Origin: JANQIO01 sp036351375
GTDB taxonomy: Bacteria > Pseudomonadota > Gammaproteobacteria > Pseudomonadales > Halieaceae
Reading direction: 5' to 3'
DNA: 30,797 bases
Assembly: GCA_036351375.1 (NCBI GenBank)
Contig: JAZBOY010000055.1
Location: 1-30,797 of the forward strand
Below are positions 27,819 to 30,797 of the stretch, piece by piece (the stretch's first letter is position 1; the number at the start of each line of letters is the position of its first letter). Under the pieces are notes generated by a model that saw only the letters and a list, made by a program, of their open reading frames with translations, ran no database searches and was not told where the DNA came from. A program made the position numbers and the translations under genes.

Positions 27819-29114
27819 ATGATTTCGGTACGCGCGCGTCGCAGCCTAGCGCTGGCGCTGGTTGTATTGCTGGCAGTGCCACTGTCAGCGGCCGGGCAGA
27901 ACGACTACCGTTACCCCATCACTGATCGCTGGCTGGCGACGGTGGTGGGCACACCCAACCAGATCAAGGCAAAGCTACCGACCCGGGACGAGATTCCCCT
28001 GCGCAAGCGACGCGTGGACGTTTTTCCGGATCGGAAACCCCCTGAGGCCCTCTGGTACGACGACAAGATGATCTATACCGTGGCTCTGCAGAAGCAGGAC
28101 GCCGCTCCGGTCATGTTCCTGATCGCGGGCACCGGTGCTGCCCATAACGGTTCCAAGAACATCATGATGGCGCGTGCCTTCTACCAGCAGGGCTACCATG
28201 TCGTATCCCTGTCTTCACCCACTTACGGCAATTTTGTTGGCTCGGCTTCGAGCACCGGCGTTCCCGGGCACGTCTTTCGCGATGCCGAGGACCTCTACCG
28301 CGCCATGGAAGTGGCCTGGAATGATGCCCGCGGCAGCCGCACGGCGACCAGCTATTCCCTGATTGGCTACAGCCTGGGCGGCCTCAACGCCGCATTCGTG
28401 GCGCACCTGGACAACCAGCGCAAGACCTTCGACTTTGAACGGGTGCTGCTGATCAACCCGCCGGTCAATCTTTACAACTCCATCTCGCTGCTGGACCGCA
28501 TGGTAGAGAACATCCCTGGCGGCGAAGACAACTTCGACCTGTTTTTCAACCGGGTGCTCTCCACGTTTTCAGACGTATACAAGCGCGAGCAGGACGATGT
28601 GGGTTTCAATGACGACTTCCTGCTGAAAGTGTTCCAGGCCTTCCAGCCCAAGGGCGAGGAACTGGCGGCGCTGATTGGCCTGGCCTTCCGGCTGTCATCA
28701 GGGTCGATGATATTCGTGACCGACCTAATGACCGATTACGGCTTCATCAAGCCCAAGGGCTACAAGATCAACCGCTACGAGAGCCTGACCCCTTACCGCC
28801 AGGTCGCATACCGAATTGGCTTCACGGATTTCTATCACGAGTTTTTCTACCCGTTCTACGCTGATGAATACCCCGACATGAGTCGCGATGATTTCATTGA
28901 GTCCATGGGGCTGACCAGTATTACCGACTACCTGCGCTCTGCCGATAACGTTTTCGTCATTCATAACCGTGATGACATTATTCTGGCGCCGGGGGAGATC
29001 AACTACTTCCCGGCGGTGTTCGGCGATCGCGCCAAGATTTATCCGCGGGGTGGCCACCTGGGGAATATGGAATATATAGAAAACGTGGCACACATGGTGG
29101 GGGTATTCAAATGA
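27819..29114 (+). CDS. Exported alpha/beta hydrolase, upstream partner of mlaA
   Basis: This is a predicted periplasmic serine hydrolase of unknown substrate. The 431 residues start with a clear signal peptide (MISVRARRSLALALVVLLAV, cleavage near SAAGQ at 23-27). The alpha/beta-hydrolase fold is shown by FLIAGTGAAHNGSKN (oxyanion strand), the nucleophile elbow GYSLGGL with Ser185, the acid in HNRDDIILAPGE (Asp385 or Asp386) and His413 in GGHLGNMEY. The ATG at 27819 has AGGGGA six bases upstream. The stop overlaps the mlaA start as ATGA, so the two are translationally coupled. A lipase or phospholipase role in outer-membrane maintenance is an inference from that coupling only. Confidence 0.8.
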   Translation: MISVRARRSLALALVVLLAVPLSAAGQNDYRYPITDRWLATVVGTPNQIKAKLPTRDEIPLRKRRVDVFPDRKPPEALWYDDKMIYTVALQKQDAAPVMFLIAGTGAAHNGSKNIMMARAFYQQGYHVVSLSSPTYGNFVGSASSTGVPGHVFRDAEDLYRAMEVAWNDARGSRTATSYSLIGYSLGGLNAAFVAHLDNQRKTFDFERVLLINPPVNLYNSISLLDRMVENIPGGEDNFDLFFNRVLSTFSDVYKREQDDVGFNDDFLLKVFQAFQPKGEELAALIGLAFRLSSGSMIFVTDLMTDYGFIKPKGYKINRYESLTPYRQVAYRIGFTDFYHEFFYPFYADEYPDMSRDDFIESMGLTSITDYLRSADNVFVIHNRDDIILAPGEINYFPAVFGDRAKIYPRGGHLGNMEYIENVAHMVGVFK

Positions 29115-29881
29115 ACAGGGTACCTGCCAGCAACATGCTACGAGTAATGCTCCTGATCCCTCTGCTGGGCCTGGCGGCCTGTAGCAGCACACCCCAGGGG
29201 GACCTTTCGGCCTATCCTGAGCCCACCTACAGCCGGGACAGACTGGTGGCGGATGATATCGCCTCGCGGGATGTGGCGGCCGCCGTATACGACCCCTGGG
29301 AGGGTATGAACAAGCGCATTTACAATTTCAACTACCATTTTGATCGTACAGTGTTCATACCGGTCACCAACGGCTACCGCCGCTACGTGCCCGGCTTTAT
29401 CCGTAAGGGCATCAATAATTTCTTCAACAACATCCGCGATGTGCGCACACTCGCCAACTCCATTCTGCAGCTGAAGCCGGAGAAAGCCGCCCAGGCCACG
29501 GGCCGCGTTATGGTGAACAGCACGGTGGGCCTGATCGGCTTTATCGACGTTGCCACCGACATGGACATCCCGCGGCCCAACGAGGACTTTGGCCAGACCC
29601 TGGGGCACTGGGGAGTAGGGAAGGGTCCTTACCTGGTTGTACCCTTCCTGGGCCCATCCAATCTGCGAGATGGTCTTGGTTTGATACCGGACGCCATCCT
29701 GCAAACCGAGCTGTACGGCGGCTTCCTGGCCAAGCCCCTGCGCTCAACGGTCTGGATTTTCGACTCTATCGATACGCGTTCCCAGGTGCCGTTCCGGTAC
29801 TACGAGACCGGCTCGGCCTTTGAATATGAAACCGTGCGCTGGCTGTACTCGGTCAAGCGCGACCTGGACGTAGAGAAATAG
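29111..29881 (+). CDS. mlaA: Outer-membrane lipoprotein MlaA (VacJ)
   Basis: MlaA removes mislocalised phospholipids from the outer leaflet of the outer membrane and hands them to the Mla retrograde transport system. The 256 residues have a lipoprotein signal with lipobox GLAAC (Cys24), then the MlaA domain: VYDPWEGMNKRIYNFNYHFD, FFNNIRDVRTLANSILQ, GFIDVATDMDIPRPNEDFGQ, WGVGKGPYLVVPFLGPSNLRD. No mlaBCDEF genes are in this window. It starts within the stop of the upstream hydrolase gene (ATGA overlap) and is followed 13 bp later by a substrate-binding protein gene. Confidence 0.95.
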   Translation: MNRVPASNMLRVMLLIPLLGLAACSSTPQGDLSAYPEPTYSRDRLVADDIASRDVAAAVYDPWEGMNKRIYNFNYHFDRTVFIPVTNGYRRYVPGFIRKGINNFFNNIRDVRTLANSILQLKPEKAAQATGRVMVNSTVGLIGFIDVATDMDIPRPNEDFGQTLGHWGVGKGPYLVVPFLGPSNLRDGLGLIPDAILQTELYGGFLAKPLRSTVWIFDSIDTRSQVPFRYYETGSAFEYETVRWLYSVKRDLDVEK

Positions 29882-29894
29882 GGGAGTGCCGAAG

Positions 29895-30797
29895 ATGAAA
29901 CTGATCAAGATCCTGGGCGCCCTGGTACTGTCCTTCACGGCTGCCATTCATTCAGTCCATGCTCAAGAGATGCCGGCGCCGACGGCGCCTCCGAAGCCGA
30001 TTGTGGTGGGCACCACCCAGTCCCTGAGCGGCCGCTTTGCCCAGGAAGGGCAGCGCCAGCTAGAGGGCCTGCTGATGTGGGTGAGCGACGTCAACGCACG
30101 TGGCGCCCTACTGGGCCGACCACTGGAGCTGGTGCACTACGATGACCACTCAGACCCGCAGCGCACCGCTGCGCTCTACGAGAAGCTCATCACCGAGCAC
30201 AAGGTCGACCTGCTCATTGGCCCGTACTCCTCGGAGTTGACGCTGGCAGCCACAGACGTGGCGGAGCGCCACAATTTCCCGATCGTCACAGCGGCGGCCT
30301 CAGCCGACAAGATCTGGGAGCGAGGTTACCGCAACGTGTTCGGCATCGACGTTCCGTCCTCCAACTACATGGACATCGCTGTCCAGGAGGCGGCCAAACG
30401 GGGAGCGAAAACTGTGGCCCTGTTCTATGCCGAGGGCGACTTTGCCGAAGACGTTGCGAAGGGCGTGCGGCGCGAAGTTGCAAAGCAGGGCATGCGGCTG
30501 GTGATGGACCGCAAATACGCGGTGGAGAGCATGGACTTCGAAGAGCTGGCGGAGGAGCTGGTCGCCGTCCAGGGTCGCGCCGACATTGTGCTCGGTGCCA
30601 CTTATCTGTCCGACTCCCTGGCCATCGCCAAGGGCCTGGGGCAGGGCAAGCAGCTCGATGTGGACATGGTGGCACTGACGGTGGGGCCCGCGCTGCAGGA
30701 ATTCAGCACCATGCTGGACCGCAACGTCAACGGCGTGGTTGGAGTGGTACAGTGGCTCCGTACAGTGCGACTGCCTGGCGCCCAGGACTTTTCCTAC
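29895..30797 (+). CDS. Periplasmic ligand-binding protein, LivJ/K-type (partial)
   Basis: This is a periplasmic substrate-binding protein of the branched-chain amino acid/amide ABC transporter type (Peripla_BP_6 fold). The first 301 residues are present and the frame is open at the right edge. A signal peptide (MKLIKILGALVLSFTAAIHS, cleavage near VHAQ) is followed by PIVVGTTQSLSGRFAQEGQRQLEG, ELVHYDDHSDPQRTAALYEKL, DLLIGPYSSELTLAATDVAE and FPIVTAAASADKIWERGYRN, all typical. The ligand cannot be told. GGGGAG at 29881-29886 precedes the ATG at 29895. Being 13 bp behind mlaA it is probably in the same transcript, which could mean a lipid-related or small-molecule ligand, but this is a guess. Confidence 0.9.
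   Translation, partial: MKLIKILGALVLSFTAAIHSVHAQEMPAPTAPPKPIVVGTTQSLSGRFAQEGQRQLEGLLMWVSDVNARGALLGRPLELVHYDDHSDPQRTAALYEKLITEHKVDLLIGPYSSELTLAATDVAERHNFPIVTAAASADKIWERGYRNVFGIDVPSSNYMDIAVQEAAKRGAKTVALFYAEGDFAEDVAKGVRREVAKQGMRLVMDRKYAVESMDFEELAEELVAVQGRADIVLGATYLSDSLAIAKGLGQGKQLDVDMVALTVGPALQEFSTMLDRNVNGVVGVVQWLRTVRLPGAQDFSY

Overview
The window looks like a chromosomal core region of a GC-rich marine gammaproteobacterium. Protein resemblances (Pseudomonas-type CysI and DAHP synthase, E. coli-type NfuA, NudC, SohB, CobB and RnhA) fit Cellvibrionales, perhaps Halieaceae. That placement is inferred from remembered sequences, not from a search. I see no rRNA, tRNA, CRISPR array, insertion sequence or phage gene. 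The accessory-looking material is one array of 60-bp repeats at 6137-6484.

Layout. 1-1042 (-) is the N-terminal part of a CysI-type sulfite reductase, divergent from a 37-residue membrane peptide at 1195-1308 (+). 1394-5352 (-) holds a DUF2970 membrane protein and cobalamin-dependent methionine synthase MetH, whose promoter overlaps a large palindrome. 5560-6135 (+) is NfuA, preceded by a sequence that fits the IscR type-1 operator. The repeat array fills the 387 bp between nfuA and a convergent DAHP synthase gene (6523-7602, -). 7721-13659 (+) is a two-gene AddB-like/AddA-like helicase-nuclease operon. It is followed by an acyl-CoA synthetase (13705-15354, +), a convergent luciferase-like oxidoreductase (15406-16272, -) and the sirtuin CobB (16341-17072, +).

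17069-21256 keeps the E. coli-like order mltD, gloB, yafS-like methyltransferase, rnhA, dnaQ. mltD and gloB are on the minus strand and the other three on the plus strand. nhaB (21275-22783, -) is convergent with dnaQ. 22982-27088 (+) is a probable four-gene operon: nudC, sohB, acuI-like reductase and class III CoA-transferase. A VOC-family gene lies on the minus strand (27078-27743). The right end (27819-30797, +) is a compact operon of an exported alpha/beta hydrolase, the outer-membrane lipoprotein MlaA, and a periplasmic substrate-binding protein cut by the window edge.

Functional themes: sulfur and methionine metabolism and Fe-S supply at the left, recombination-repair in the middle, and acyl-CoA/lipid handling and envelope lipid trafficking at the right. 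The least explained element is the hairpin-rich 60-bp array. The best regulatory leads are the nfuA IscR-like site and the metH palindrome. I found no convincing wholly new multi-gene system.
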